From Calliphora vicina (Eukaryota > Arthropoda > Insecta > Diptera > Calliphoridae), in the NCBI RefSeq assembly GCF_958450345.1, contig NC_088784.1:73371747-73435746 (forward strand): a DNA stretch of 64,000 nt. Reading direction: 5' to 3'. This document shows positions 44,760-55,967 of the stretch, piece after piece. The notes under the pieces were generated by a model. That model did not search any database. It had not been told where the DNA came from and worked only from the letters and a program-made list of their open reading frames with translations. A program made the translations under genes and the position numbers. How positions within the stretch are numbered: position 1 is the stretch's first letter; the number at the start of each line of letters is the position of its first letter.

Positions 44760-45680
44760 CCCTCCTCTGCGATGGGTAGTCATCTTGACGCGATACAGAG
44801 GCTTAAGTGCAAGGAGCCATTGAGGCCGTGCTGGCAGGTACAACCATACCAGAGGGGCTCATGGTGAGCACATACTAAGAACTACCCTTCCCCTTGTCAA
44901 GAAGCGTCTGTATATCCCCTATGGGGCGGCTACTTGACGTTACTGTCTGAGGGTTTTCCCTTTCAATAAGATTGGGCCCTCTTGACAGTACATGTCCGTT
45001 CTTGTGGATACCTTGGGTCCTCTGTACCTTTCCCTTACAGAGTCCGAAATCCACCAGCGTCTGTTCCCATATTGGGCGGTTCTTTCACCTGTCAGCTAGG
45101 TATAAAATGCAACTTTTATGTCGGTCCGTCCGATAATGAATGACGACAAACAGTGCCCTATGTATCCGGTCGGGGGCCGGAAGGGCTTTTTTGAGACGGC
45201 GAGCCGCCGAGAAAATTATCGACCGGTTAGGCAACAAACCTGCCGAGTCACTTTCAGCTGATGATTTATCATCACTTAGCTGGACAAGGAACATCCTAGC
45301 TGACCTGCAGAATCCTCCTCATGCGTCTGAGGACGCGCCTAAACGGCAACGTCCCGAGGAGGAGGCGCAATCGCAGAGCCAGCAGCCCGCGACGAAACGT
45401 CCTGAGTCTCAACGATCGGTTGACAAATCCTTCAGCGAGGTGGCAAAAGGTCATCTTGTTCGGGCTGTCATCGATCGGAGTGACTCTGACTGCTCCATAT
45501 CTCATGCAAATTGGGATATGGTGCGCAGAAAGCTGATGGGAGTGTTCTGGCGAGTTCTCAAAGAGAATCCGGGACCCCCCTCAGTGTGATGATTCCGGCT
45601 GGTATCGCGGTCGGGTTAAACTGATGGCATGTTCAAACGAGCGATCTGCCATGCTGTTGGACGGCCTTTGTGTGTATTAG
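44760..45680 (+). pseudogene. LINE ORF1 (gag-like) fragment with 5' UTR
   Basis: A GC-richer island. 44760-45130 is 5'-UTR-like. An ORF from 45140 reads AAEKIIDRLGNKPAESLSAD, DLSSLSWTRNILADL, then a charged R/Q/E/S-rich linker (KRQRPEEEAQSQSQQPATKR), KSFSEVAKGHLVRAVIDRSD, KENPGPPSV and a stop at 45587-45589. One frame over it continues CDDSGWYRGRVKLMACSNER, SAMLLDGL. This order matches ORF1 proteins of dipteran non-LTR elements (LOA/jockey-like). No zinc knuckles, endonuclease or RT follow, so the copy is cut off near 45680. Confidence 0.65.
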
Positions 45681-46582
45681 TAAAACGTGTGAGTGTATTA
45701 AAACTTGATCGTGTAACCCCCAAATAAGAGCGTGTACCCATGGATCAAAATTGCCCAAAAAGAGGACGTGTCTTGTTCAAATCGGTCAAATTGCTCGAAA
45801 TAATTAAATAAATGCCAGAGGTTATGTCGGGTTAAGGAGAAGAAAATTTTGCATGCTGTTTTGTTGTTGGGCAAGAGACTTGCGCAACTAAATTGCCTAG
45901 TGTGAATGGGGTCCTACTGATTGCTTGAGCAATTATTATTTAAAAAAAAACAAACACAAACTGTGAAGCGTTTTGCTTGTATGCAAAAACATCCTGAGTC
46001 TCTGGCAGGAATCGAACCCGCAACCCTTGGATTGATAGTGTGCTGGACACTATCGTCTAGTCTATCGGGACTATGCAAAAAGCAGTCACTTCAGCTGTCA
46101 TTAATGTACAATTTCTTCTTTCTATGATTCGGTGTGATTAAAGCATACACATTTAATTACTAAATTGCCTAATGTGAAACGAGGCCTAATACTCTTGTTA
46201 TGTTTGAAATTTCATGAATACCCATTATTTTCTGTTCCTGCAAATTTCTTGGAGTTGGCTATTTCTGATTAGAGTTTAAACTGCTTTTAAATTTTTTTGC
46301 GTGTACTTCACATATATTTTCTGATCTGGCAACATTTGTATTTTGGTAAATAGATTTTATTTGAATCACCCGGTTAAAGTTAAGACGCCAAAACAAGAAA
46401 TATTTTTTACCGCTTTTCATCAAAACATTTTGTTGAATATAAAGCCACAAATTGAGTAATTTTTGCTAATTAAATTAAGAAAATATTATTAAATAGTGAT
46501 CAAAGTTAATATAGGGCAAGCAAAAACACTTAAAAAAATAAAGTACTCTTTTGCATGTTGATGTGATGAACAATTTCTAACT
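45681..46582. other. Intergenic around a tRNA-like sequence
   Basis: A diverged direct repeat, actaaattgcctagtgtgaa at about 45889 and actaaattgcctaatgtgaa at about 46159, brackets the tRNA-like stretch. The 5' flank of the next gene (46440-46582) is AT-rich; no TATA box or initiator can be singled out. Confidence 0.45.
45996..46072 (-). ncRNA. tRNA-like sequence (SINE head or tRNA pseudogene)
   Basis: The minus strand has a clean T-arm gcggg-ttcgatt-cctgc with a perfect B-box ggttcgattcc, a perfect 5-bp anticodon-like stem tagtg/cacta around tccagca, and an acceptor-like agtcccg...gagact with about 5 of 7 pairs. The D-arm (A-box gatagactagacgat) pairs poorly and the loop lacks the universal U33, so a working tRNA is unlikely. 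A SINE head is the better guess. Confidence 0.5.
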
Positions 46583-49291
46583 ATGACTTCCAAGAAAATT
46601 CCTGTATCCTATGGATTTTTCAAAAAATATACCAACCACGAAGAATGTGTCTCAGTGATGCTGAAACACAAGGCCAATGGCAACAAAGAAGCCTATGAAG
46701 CAATGCTCAAAAGAAAAGATTGTAAAGAAAAAGCCCTAAGATCTTATTATGAAGCCTTTTATTTAAAACCAAAAATAAGAGAAAAGTATCACATAAGTTT
46801 AAAACCAGTGCCTAAAAAAATAAAAGATAAATTATTAGTAATACCAGTGCAGGACACTGAAAACATAAGTGTCACGGGGTCACCAGGAGAAAATAACGAA
46901 GAAATTGATGTAATACAGGAAGTTATTAATGACATTGACAATAATAGTAAAAATAACAATGAGTTAGAAGCGTCTTATAGTAATGGTGCAAAAAAGAAGG
47001 AACTTAAAAGTCGGGCTTTAATTTCAGCAATGATCGATGATCATGAGGTGGAAGATGATAGTGAACGTAAGTAGATTTTTTGAAACAAATTTAGTTTATG
47101 GGCTGCAAGGAAAATAAAAATCTTGAAATAAGGTGAAAGATTTTTTTCCAAGCCTCTTTGTTATTGGATCGCCACAATCCTTTGAAAGCTTTTCGAAATA
47201 GCTTTAAAATCGTATTTGGCATCCAAATTTATAAACTCATTTGAATCCAATTTTTGATCAATAAATATTTTTTTTCAGCTTTGAGTTCACCTGATATTTC
47301 CTGCTCTTCAAAACAAATAAATGCCAAAATTAATTCGCCTGGACAGAAAAATAGAGAACATTTTGCATCCTCATCTAAAAGTATGAAAAATATATCTTTA
47401 AAATTAATATTCCAAATAATATACATAGTTTATAAAATGTAGGGCCTTATTTCAAAATCCCGGCGTCAAAATGTCCGACATTTCTTTTGTTTTCATGAAA
47501 ATTCTATTGTTTTAAAAAGGCAAAGCAACTTGTATAATTTCTGGCGTCTTCCAATAGGAACTTCCGAACATTGACAGTTGATAGCATATTATTGAAGCTA
47601 CATCTGTCGAAATGTGGTTTCAACAGGACGGCGCTACACAGCACATATCACATTGTAAATTGTGGACGAGTGATTTGAGGTCATGTACCAAGATCGTGCA
47701 ATTTGACTGTATTAAACTTTTCTTTAAAAGCTTTTTAAAATGTTTAAGTGCGTTTTATAGCAACTGTTTAATGCGTTTTTGAAATGCAAAATCATTTATA
47801 TTTGCATTTTTTGGCATTTTTGTAATGAGTGCCTTGGGTAGCTTGGGCTTGGGTATTAGAGGGTTAAGTCGCGAATAAGCCACAAAAATGTCGGATGATA
47901 TCTCATACACACTTTAATGAAATACTCTTTAAAACCATCGCGCGCTTCGTCGGGATTAAGAAAATAAGGCCTTACAAATAATGACATGAAAATAATATTC
48001 TGAAAAATTTTATTTCAGACCTAACTTCTCCTAAAATCAATTCAAAACAATCTAATGTCAACATCAGCTCTATTGAAAATAATAAATCTGAAAACTCTAA
48101 AGCATCTTCTACAAAACGTAAGGAAAATCATTTCTTAAAGTTTTAAAGAACATTAATGGTGATCCTTTCTATTTTAGCTTCAAACGATAAACAAACAGGA
48201 CTCATGGCAAATAACAATTATAAACCAGCAATTCCTAATACAGGTAATTTAGACAACACACTAAAAGCTTAATAACTCTATATAAAAAATACCATTTCAT
48301 ATCTTATATATTTTAAGAATCTAAAGATGAATCTGTCCATTTGAATCCCGACTTTAACTACAAAGCTTTAGTACCCTACATCCATTGTTGCCCGTTAACC
48401 ATAAAGGAATTTCGTAAAAACAGTAATATTAAACAATTAGTCGCAGAATTTTGGGAAAATAAACATAAAAGTGATTTTCAACTACGCATTAAAGTGCAAC
48501 AATTGTATTTATTATTTTACTTAGCCCCCGAATATAGAACAATTGAACCTATTAACAAAATTCAATTGGCAGCAAATTCACCGGAACATATTAAAAATAT
48601 TTTTTTTAATATTCCCACAAATCTTTACTTAAAGAATGATCAAGAAAATAATAACACAAATAATAAAACTGAAGCGCAAATACTACCCATAACCAATACC
48701 CCAGTAACAGAACCAGCTGTAGAAAACAAAGTAATTGAACAAAATAAGAATGAAGCACCACAAGATATGGATACTAATGATGTCAATCAAAAAGCAATAA
48801 TGCCGGAGGCTGTCAATAATTGCAATGAACAAGTTAACAATGTAACCCAACAAAATAATATTCCTTTACTTACTGATCACTCAGCTGGTGCGATTGCAAA
48901 CATACCCGTTACCCTGGATGAGTTTAAAAAATATTCTCATCATGAGGAAATTGTGGAAAAACTCTTCAAAATAAAAGTCCAAGATAATAAAGAGTTATAT
49001 GATAAATACAAAAATTCCCAGGAAGCTTTCGACAGCACTTTACACAACTACTATCGAGCATTTTACTTGTCACCCACCATACGAGAAACATTTCCGATAC
49101 GTTTTAAACCATTGCCAAATTCTCTTAAAAATCGGTTACTACAAATACCTGAAGGCATAGTAAAGTCAACATCATTGAGTAGCTTTCGAATAGAAGAACT
49201 TGTTTCGTTTGAATTTAATTTGCCAGTTGAGAGCAATAAAGGGGAGGAAATTAGTGCACAGCAACATACTGGTAAGTTTAATTTCAGTTAA
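46583..49291 (+). CDS. Five-exon gene with three copies of an unknown 85-residue domain
   Basis: I do not recognise the gene. Exons: 46583-47066, 47279-47380, 48019-48117, 48178-48243, 48318-49291 (TAA at 49289-49291). Introns have gtaagt, gtatga, gtaagg and gtaatt donors and pyrimidine-AG acceptors; all four are phase 1 and two are only 60 and 74 bp. Joined length 574 residues. Domain copy 1 (about 6-90) has IPVSYGFFKKYTNHEE, YYEAFYLKPKIREKY and KDKLLVIP; copy 3 (about 446-530) has IPVTLDEFKKYSHHEE, YYRAFYLSPTIRETF and KNRLLQIP. Copy 2 (about 259-350) is more diverged: PLTIKEFRKNSNIKQ, LYLLFYLAPEYRTIE, IKNIFFNIP. Linkers are rich in N, S, E and K. No signal peptide or membrane span. A strong donor at 49272 (ctg|gtaagt), also phase 1, could lead to further exons; the alternative is the stop at 49291 with an AATAAA near 49495. 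Confidence 0.75.
47590..47690 (+). pseudogene. mariner fragment inside intron 2
   Basis: The plus strand reads EMWFQQDGATQHISHCKLWT. WFQQDGAT-H is the second catalytic aspartate region of many insect mariner transposases. Only about 100 bp remain, lying in the 638-bp intron 2 of the triplicated-domain gene. Confidence 0.7.
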
Positions 49292-49507
49292 TATTTTTCG
49301 AACTTTCGAAGCCAAAAATGTTTCTCCTTTTAATATTAAACATTTTTGCTGGTAAAAGTAGATAAAAATTTAACGAATAAAAAAGCGAATAAAAATTATT
49401 CGGTTCATAAAATCTACTATTTGTGAATTTAAAAAATATTGTTTCACTTTGCTATAAAGAAATTCAATTCTCTAAGCAACAATTTTTAGGAATTAAATAA
49501 ATATATA

Positions 49508-50128
49508 CAGTATTGGCCATAACTAAAGCACCCCCTCAATGGATTTTTTCAATTCATATTTTTATACCCTTCACCATGAGTGGCAAGGGTATATATAAGT
49601 TTGTCATTCCGTTTGTAATTTCCACATTTTTCATTTGCGAACCCGTAAAGTATATATATTCTGGATCGTTATAGATAGCGGAATCGATATAGCCATGTCC
49701 GTCTGTCCGTCTGTGTGTTGAAATCAACTTTCCGAAGCCACCTAATAACTTACATACACGATTCATAAATCAATATCTCCGAAATTCTTCCGGCTCGGTC
49801 GCTATTTAAAATCGAGAAAATCGGTCCACAAGTCGCTGAGATATAAGGAAAAAACTAGGACAACCTCGATTTTTGACCTATTTTTTACCTATATATGGAT
49901 TACTAAGTCATTAATATAGACAATAAACCTAATGATAGATATTTCAAAGACCTTTGCATAGACGTATATAGGACCATAGTAAGTTGGACATACAAAATTT
50001 TGATTTTGTTTAAATAAAAATATTAAAAAAAATATATTTTTAAGTATAATTTGGTGAAGGGTATATAAGATTCGGCACAGCCGAATATAGCTCTCTTACT
50101 TGTTTTTTTATAAAAACGGCTTATTTGA
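49508..50128. mobile_element. Tc1-A4: terminal fragment of a Tc1-A copy split by a DINE
   Basis: TA at 49506-49507, then cagtattggccataactaaa to ttcaattcatat. After the DINE it resumes ataaaaacggctt (50110-50122), as in Tc1-A1 and A2, and is cut by the next DINE. Only the first about 80 bp of the element exist. Confidence 0.8.
49564..50102 (+). mobile_element. DINE family 1 inserted in the Tc1-A4 end
   Basis: ataccc/aagggtat hairpin, gtccgtctgtccgtctgtgt tract, second hairpin and ctctcttacttg. The target is the T7 run of the Tc1-A terminal region; an internal deletion shortens the AT-rich part. Confidence 0.85.
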
Positions 50129-50805
50129 CAAGGGTATATATAAGTTTGTCATTCCGTTTGTAATTTCTCCTTTTTTCGTTTGCGACCCCACAAAGTATAT
50201 ATATTCTGAATCGTTATAGATAGCGGAGTCGATATAGCCATGTCCGTCTGTGTGTTGAAATCAACTTTCTGAAGCCCCCAAATAACTTCCATACACGAAT
50301 GATACATCAATATCTCCGAAATTCTTCCGGCTCGGTTGCTATTTAAAATCGGTGCACAAATGGCTGAGATATAAGGAAAAAACCAGGACAACCTCGATTT
50401 TTGACCTATTTTTGACCCATATCTGGATTACTAAATCATTAATATAGACAATATGGATATCTAATGATAGATATTTCAAAGACCTGTGCAACGACGTATA
50501 TAAGACCATAGTAAGATGGACATACAATGGGTAAAAATCAGAAAAATATTTTTTAACCCGAATTTTTTTTTCCACCAAAATTTTTTTTCACTAAATATTA
50601 AAAACTAAAAAAAAATTATTTGGAAATTAAAAAAAAAAATTATTAAATTTAAAAAAAAAAAAAATTTTAAAAAACAATTTCGAAAAAACAACTGGAAAAA
50701 AATTAAATTTTGTTTACCTAAAAATATTTAAAATTTTTATTTTAAAGTATATTTTGGTGAAGGGTATATAAAATTCGGCACAGCCGAATATAGCTCTCTT
50801 ACTTG
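50129..50805 (+). mobile_element. DINE family 1, first hairpin half lost
   Basis: Begins aagggtatatataagtttgt, has the core and gtccgtctgtgtg, and ends attcggcacagccgaatata, gctctcttacttg. Same orientation as its left neighbour. Confidence 0.8.
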
Positions 50806-50924
50806 TTTATTTATTATTATTATACAATTATAACTGAGCCCAATGGGCCATATATAGTTAACAAATTTTCCACTTTTTTTAAAAAAAAACTACATTGCAA
50901 AAAAATTTTTAATAATAATGATAT

Positions 50925-52138
50925 ACACAGAAAAAAGTTTCAACATAAATATTATGATTCGAATTCATTGATTTCAATTCATAACATTTATAAATAATTT
51001 CTTAAATAGTATGATTTTTTTAATATTTTATGTTTTGAAATAAAATCTACACAGAAAAAAGAAATTCATAATTGAAATGAATTTTGTAATAAATATTATT
51101 AATCGAACTTGACTTTTTTTTCCCAAACTTTTTTCATTCAGAATAAGAACATGTTCATAAATATTATTAATTTGTACATGACGCAATTTTTTGCTTTTTT
51201 ACATAAATTTCGTAGTATTTTATAATAAATTGCATTATAATTGTATTGTGTAATGAATTAGTTCAAAAATGTTTTCATATATTGGCCAATATTTTAAGAT
51301 GAATCAGAAATATCTGAAATTTTAAAAATATAATTAAACATGATAAAACATTCATAAATATTGAAGAATAGCATCTTGTTAAAAAATGTGTCAATTTCGC
51401 GCATATTTTTCATTTTGAAGCTGAAAAACATAAAAAAATAAAAAAAAAATTCCAAGAAAATTTTCAAACATTTTTGAACAACATAAAAATAAAAATGAAA
51501 TTGAAATTATATTTTCCAAGCCTTCTAAATTTTGTTTGAAAACATAAAATATGAAAAAAATCATACTATTTAAGAAAGTATTAATAAATGTTATGAACTG
51601 AAATCTATGAAATCAAATCATAATATTTATGTTGAAACTTTTTTCTGTGTAGAAGGCTTGAAAAATATAATTTCAATTTCATTTTTATTTTTATGTTGTT
51701 CAAAAATGTTTGAAATTTTTCATGGAAAATTTTTAGTTTTTTATGATTTTCAGCTACAAAATGATATAAAAAGCGCGAAAATGATTAAATTGATTTAAGA
51801 GGATGAAATGCTTTTATATTTATGAATGTTTTATTATGTTTAATGATAATTTTTAAGTTTCAGATATTCTCCTTTTTATCTTAAAATATTGGCCAATATA
51901 TGGCTATTATGCAAATATTCTTGCACTAATTCATTATATAATACAATTATAATGCAATTTATTAAAAAAATTAAGTAAAAAAAGCAAAAATTTCCGTCAT
52001 GTAAAATTTTATAATATTTATGAACATATTCTTATTTTGAATGAAATAAGTTTGCGAAAAAAAAGTCAAGTTCGCTTAATAATATTTATTACAAAATTCA
52101 TTCCAATTATGAATTTCTTTTTTCTGTGTAATAAAAAT
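50925..52138. repeat. Interleaved inverted repeats X-Y-X'-Y' with cacagaaaaaag ends
   Basis: X (about 50927-51047, cacagaaaaaagtttcaaca) is inverted at about 51531-51655. Y (about 51050-51530, cacagaaaaaagaaattcat) is inverted at about 51656-52136. The order is X, Y, X inverted, Y inverted, so the pairs cross rather than nest. Arms are about 120 and 480 bp and diverged by roughly 10-20 percent by eye. All four outer ends carry cacagaaaaaag or its complement. Probably two foldback/MITE copies, one inserted in the other. Confidence 0.75.
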
Positions 52139-52256
52139 TTAGAAAACTTATATCTAATCTTAAAAACTAGGGTATAAAAATATTAGACAGAAAAATAAAT
52201 AGTATAGATAGAGATAAATAAAAAATCAAACAAATCTCAATTGCATACTGTATCAG

Positions 52257-53225
52257 TTAATAAAAATCATTATTTTCAAGATAATTAAGAATTTTGCTTT
52301 TAAAGGTATTATACGAATATTCAAATGTTTTAAGAGAATTTGGCAAACTATTAAATATCCTAGCTACTCGCACATGGAATGAGCGTTCCAAAATTGATGT
52401 CAGTCTTGGTATTAAAATTTGGCGATTGCGACTAGATCGACTAAAAGAAAAAAATGAAATCATCCGTGAAATATTTCCATTTCTGAACATGTTATAAAAA
52501 CAGAATAAAAGTCTAGATTTTATATAGTTTAAAAATGAACATTTTAAAAACCTACAAACATACACCGATACATGAGTACGGCGTCGTAAAGAGAAGAGGT
52601 AACGAATTACTCTATTAAACAATTTGGTGAGTTTTTTAATGTTATATCCTAAGGTACCACTGTATATTTCAATGCCGTACAAAAATATGGGCATAACTAA
52701 TGAATGAATTATCATTATTTTTATATACATAGGTAAAATCAAATTAGTATTATAAATCCTTCGTAATGCGTAATTCAACCTGGATATAACAAAATTAATA
52801 TGTCTGTCAAAATTAAGCTTATTGTCCAACCACAATCCAAGACATTTGATATGATCAACAATTTGAATTGAACTACCATCAATAGTCAGGGAAAATTTCG
52901 CCAAAGGTAAACCAAAAACCATAACTTTTGTTTTCAAAGTGTTTACGAGTAACATGTTATTTCGAAGCCAATTACTTATATTAGAAGTAATGTCTTTCAC
53001 CACAAAAAAGAAAAAACAAATCATCTGCATATGCAAATGGAATACAAGACGGAATATTGTCAAAATCTCCAAAAATGTCATTAATATAAATATTAAATAA
53101 TATGGGTCCAAGGACCGAACCCTGAGGTACACAACTTGTAAATTTTTTAATATTGTTAATGTTCATTTCAAGGACCGGAAAACGTTTTTTTTTTATAATA
53201 TAAAATTTGAATGTAGAATAAATAA
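52257..53225 (-). pseudogene. Non-LTR retrotransposon (LINE-2) reverse transcriptase, 3' part
   Basis: Minus strand: KKFTSCVPQGSVLGPILFNI, YINDIFGDF and AYADDLFFLF (RT motifs with the YADD active site), then a frameshift near 53008, then ITSNISNWLRNNMLLVNTLK, KVMVFG, IKCLGLWLDNKLNFDRHI, FLYGIEIYSG and a C-terminus PNSLKTFEYSYNTFKSKILN. No RNase H follows. The 5' end is truncated near 53225, next to the hAT transposase on the opposite strand. An AT-rich tail lies around 52140-52256. Confidence 0.85.
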
Positions 53226-53407
53226 AAAATATAAATTCAAAATAAATATCCATGAAGTTCAGAAACAATAAAGTTCTTAAAAAATTTTTTCTAGAGAAAA
53301 ATAAAAATAAAAAAACGTTTCCTTTTTGTACTTCGAAATTTAATTCAAATAATTTTTTCCTATTTAAAAGATATTTAATTGTATATAAAAATTATACTGA
53401 AAGCAAA

Positions 53408-55275
53408 ATGGGTCGTTTCAAATTATACAATATGGAATCATATGTGGAGTTAGATAATAGTGGTATGGGAAAATGTTTGTTATGCTCTAAAATATTGAAA
53501 GCTCATATGGGTAATATAAAACGGCATTATAACAATATACATAAACAAGCCATTTCACCTGAAGAAGATAATTTGTCACCTACAGCAAAAAAAAGAAAAA
53601 TCCAAAGTGTTAAGTTAAGAATGGACAAGGAAGAATTTATGAAATGTATTGTCAAAAGTATTACAGAAATGAATATGCCCTTTAGCAATTTTAATAACGA
53701 GGCATTTCAAAATTTGTTGCAACCGTGGACAGATACCTTTGGTATAAAATTTAACTCAAAATCAATTGGAGTATGCATAAATGAAATGGCAAATTTGGTA
53801 CGCCTAGAAATACGCGCTGCTGTAAGTAAGAAATACATTTGTTTGAAACTGGACATAGCTAGTAGAATGGAGAGGAGCATAATGGGCGTTAATATTCAAT
53901 TCATTAACCAAAATTTTGAAGTTATAGTTTATACAGTAGGAATGGTCGAACTAAAAGAACGACATCACGCACAGTTTTTAAAACAGCAAGTTTTAGACAT
54001 TCTGGAAAAATACGGCATAAATATAAGCCAGGTCTACTCTGTTACCACTGATAATGGAGCCAATGTTATTAAAACATCAAAGCTATTGCAAGAATATTCG
54101 GAATGTGATATTGAAAACGAAGAAAATTTTAGTGACGAGGTATTCGACAATGTGACAACAAGTATTTCGGAGACATTGTCGGTTGTACATTGTGCAGCAC
54201 ATACATTGCAATTGGCAGCTTGGGATGTTTTAAAGCAATTAAAAGACAACATAAACAGTTGTCGAGAAAAAGTTAAACTTATTAGAAAAAAAATGCGGGA
54301 ATTAAAAGCTAGCCCACTGCCCGTATTAGATAATACGACAAGATGGAGTTCTACTTTTGAAATGGTAAAATCATTAATAGCAACTAAAATTTGGATTGAA
54401 TCCGACAACAACTTTACAGTAGAGGTCGACTGGAATTTTGCTATGACATTTAAAGAAAGTTTCAAGCCAATTGCCGATGCGACTACCTTGTTACAATATA
54501 AGGAACTCGTAATGGGTGATTTTTACAGAGAATGGCTTTTGTGTGAAACTGAATTAGAAGATATGTCAAATCAAACTATATTGCAAAATTATTGTTGAAT
54601 GCTTTAAAAAAACGAAAAGAGGTGTTAGTTGATAATAAGGCCTTTATAGCTGCTATATATATGGACCAACGATTTTGTTTCAAGGGTTCCAACTACATTA
54701 GTGAGGATCAAAAGAAGACCGCTATTGTAAGTATTTTAATTAATTTTTTTTAATAAGGAATAAAAAGTAGATAATTGAGCAAAGCTCAACAAATTCAACC
54801 AATTTTTATTTCGTAGTCTCATCTACTAACAATTTATAATAAATTAAAACTAAGTGGGGAAATCAAAGAAAAAATTCTTGAAGAAGGCAGTTTTGAAGCA
54901 AATGTGTCGTCACCAAATGAAAATATAGAGGATCGTTATAGAAAATTAGAAATAAAAACTGCTCTGAGTTTCTCAAGGCGAAATAATTGCAGTTCCATCC
55001 AAGAAAGCCTAGAAAATTTGCAATATGAAGAAAAACTGCCTTTTAATACTAATATTTTGACATTTTGGAAATCAAAGAGTTTTAAAAACGATGTAATATC
55101 CAAGATAGCAGAAGTAGCTTTGGCTGTACCAGCAACGCAAGTTTCGGTAGAAAGGGCATTCAGTGCATTACCCATTATAATGCCGAAAAACCGTCGAAAC
55201 TTGACTGCAGAACATTTAGAAAATATTTTACTCTTGAAGCTTAATCCTACACTTATTGAAAAAATTTCATGTTAA
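53408..55275 (+). pseudogene. hAT transposase, one frameshift and one intron
   Basis: Start chosen at MGRFKLYNMES (53408). A BED-type zinc finger has C23, C26, H40 and H45. The DDE core has LKLDIASRMERSIMGV (first D), VTTDNGANVIK (second D), a CAAHTLQLAAWD block and TRWSSTFEMVKSL. The C-terminal hAT dimerisation segment is FWKS, VALAVPATQVSVERAFSALP and LLLKLN. Exon 1 runs to 54726 with one 1-bp loss near 54588 that ends the first frame at 54598. A 90-bp GT-AG intron (54727-54816, gtaagt...ttcgtag) is phase 0. About 590 residues, near the usual hAT length. No terminal repeats or 8-bp duplication identified. Confidence 0.85.
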
Positions 55276-55667
55276 ATATTAGAAAATTTTGCCAACATAT
55301 GTATTATGTGGTAAAATCATTTTTATTTTGCCTTCTTGTTTGCTAAAATGAATATACGAATTAATTGTTGATGTTGAGTTTTTAAAATATTCACTGTATA
55401 TACATATACATGTATTAACTTTTTGTTAAAAAATTATAAAAAAAACTTTTTTTTGTACAAAAAGAAAAGTTTTTTCTTTAATTTTTTTTTTTATAGAACA
55501 AAAGAGTTTTGAACTTTTACGATAAATATTGTTTATTGTTTTTTTGTTATTTTGTATTTGAACTTATACAATTATATTTCGTTTTGAACTCATGTGTTTT
55601 TTATTTTTTAGATAGAAACTTAAATTTTTTTGTTTTTCGTTCTTAATTTCTCGTCTCTGGTTCATTT
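55276..55667. other. AT-rich trailer of the hAT, nothing else recognised
   Basis: It should hold the right end of the hAT element, but no terminal repeat can be fixed. A near-palindrome (aaaacttttttttgtacaaa with aaagaaaagttttttc) lies at 55442-55478. Confidence 0.35.
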
Positions 55668-55967
55668 AATATTCATTTAGTAAAAGATAATTTTATTAAA
55701 AATTAATTTAGAATGATAAATCATATAAAAACTTAAAACGCAACGGACAAAACAAAAGCACTCTCTTATAAGATGTTTAAAAATTTGACTCGGTACTGCA
55801 TATTTGCAATGTGAGTTATCGCGAATCACAATGAATGCATTTAAAAATTCCAAAAGATAACAAGTAAGAGTGCTATATTCGGCTATGCCGAATCTTATAT
55901 ACCCTTCACCTTTGTTGTGGATGCATTATTATTTTTATACCCTTCAGCTTCGTGAGAAGGGTATATA

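Noticed and set aside
45996..46072. Functional tRNA gene
   Set aside because: Weak D-arm, mismatched acceptor stem and no U33, despite a perfect B-box.
52257..53225. Telomerase or a retroviral/LTR reverse transcriptase
   Set aside because: Motif order (VPQGSVLGP, YADD, then a long thumb ending FKSKILNY) fits a non-LTR element, with no RNase H, integrase or protease nearby.
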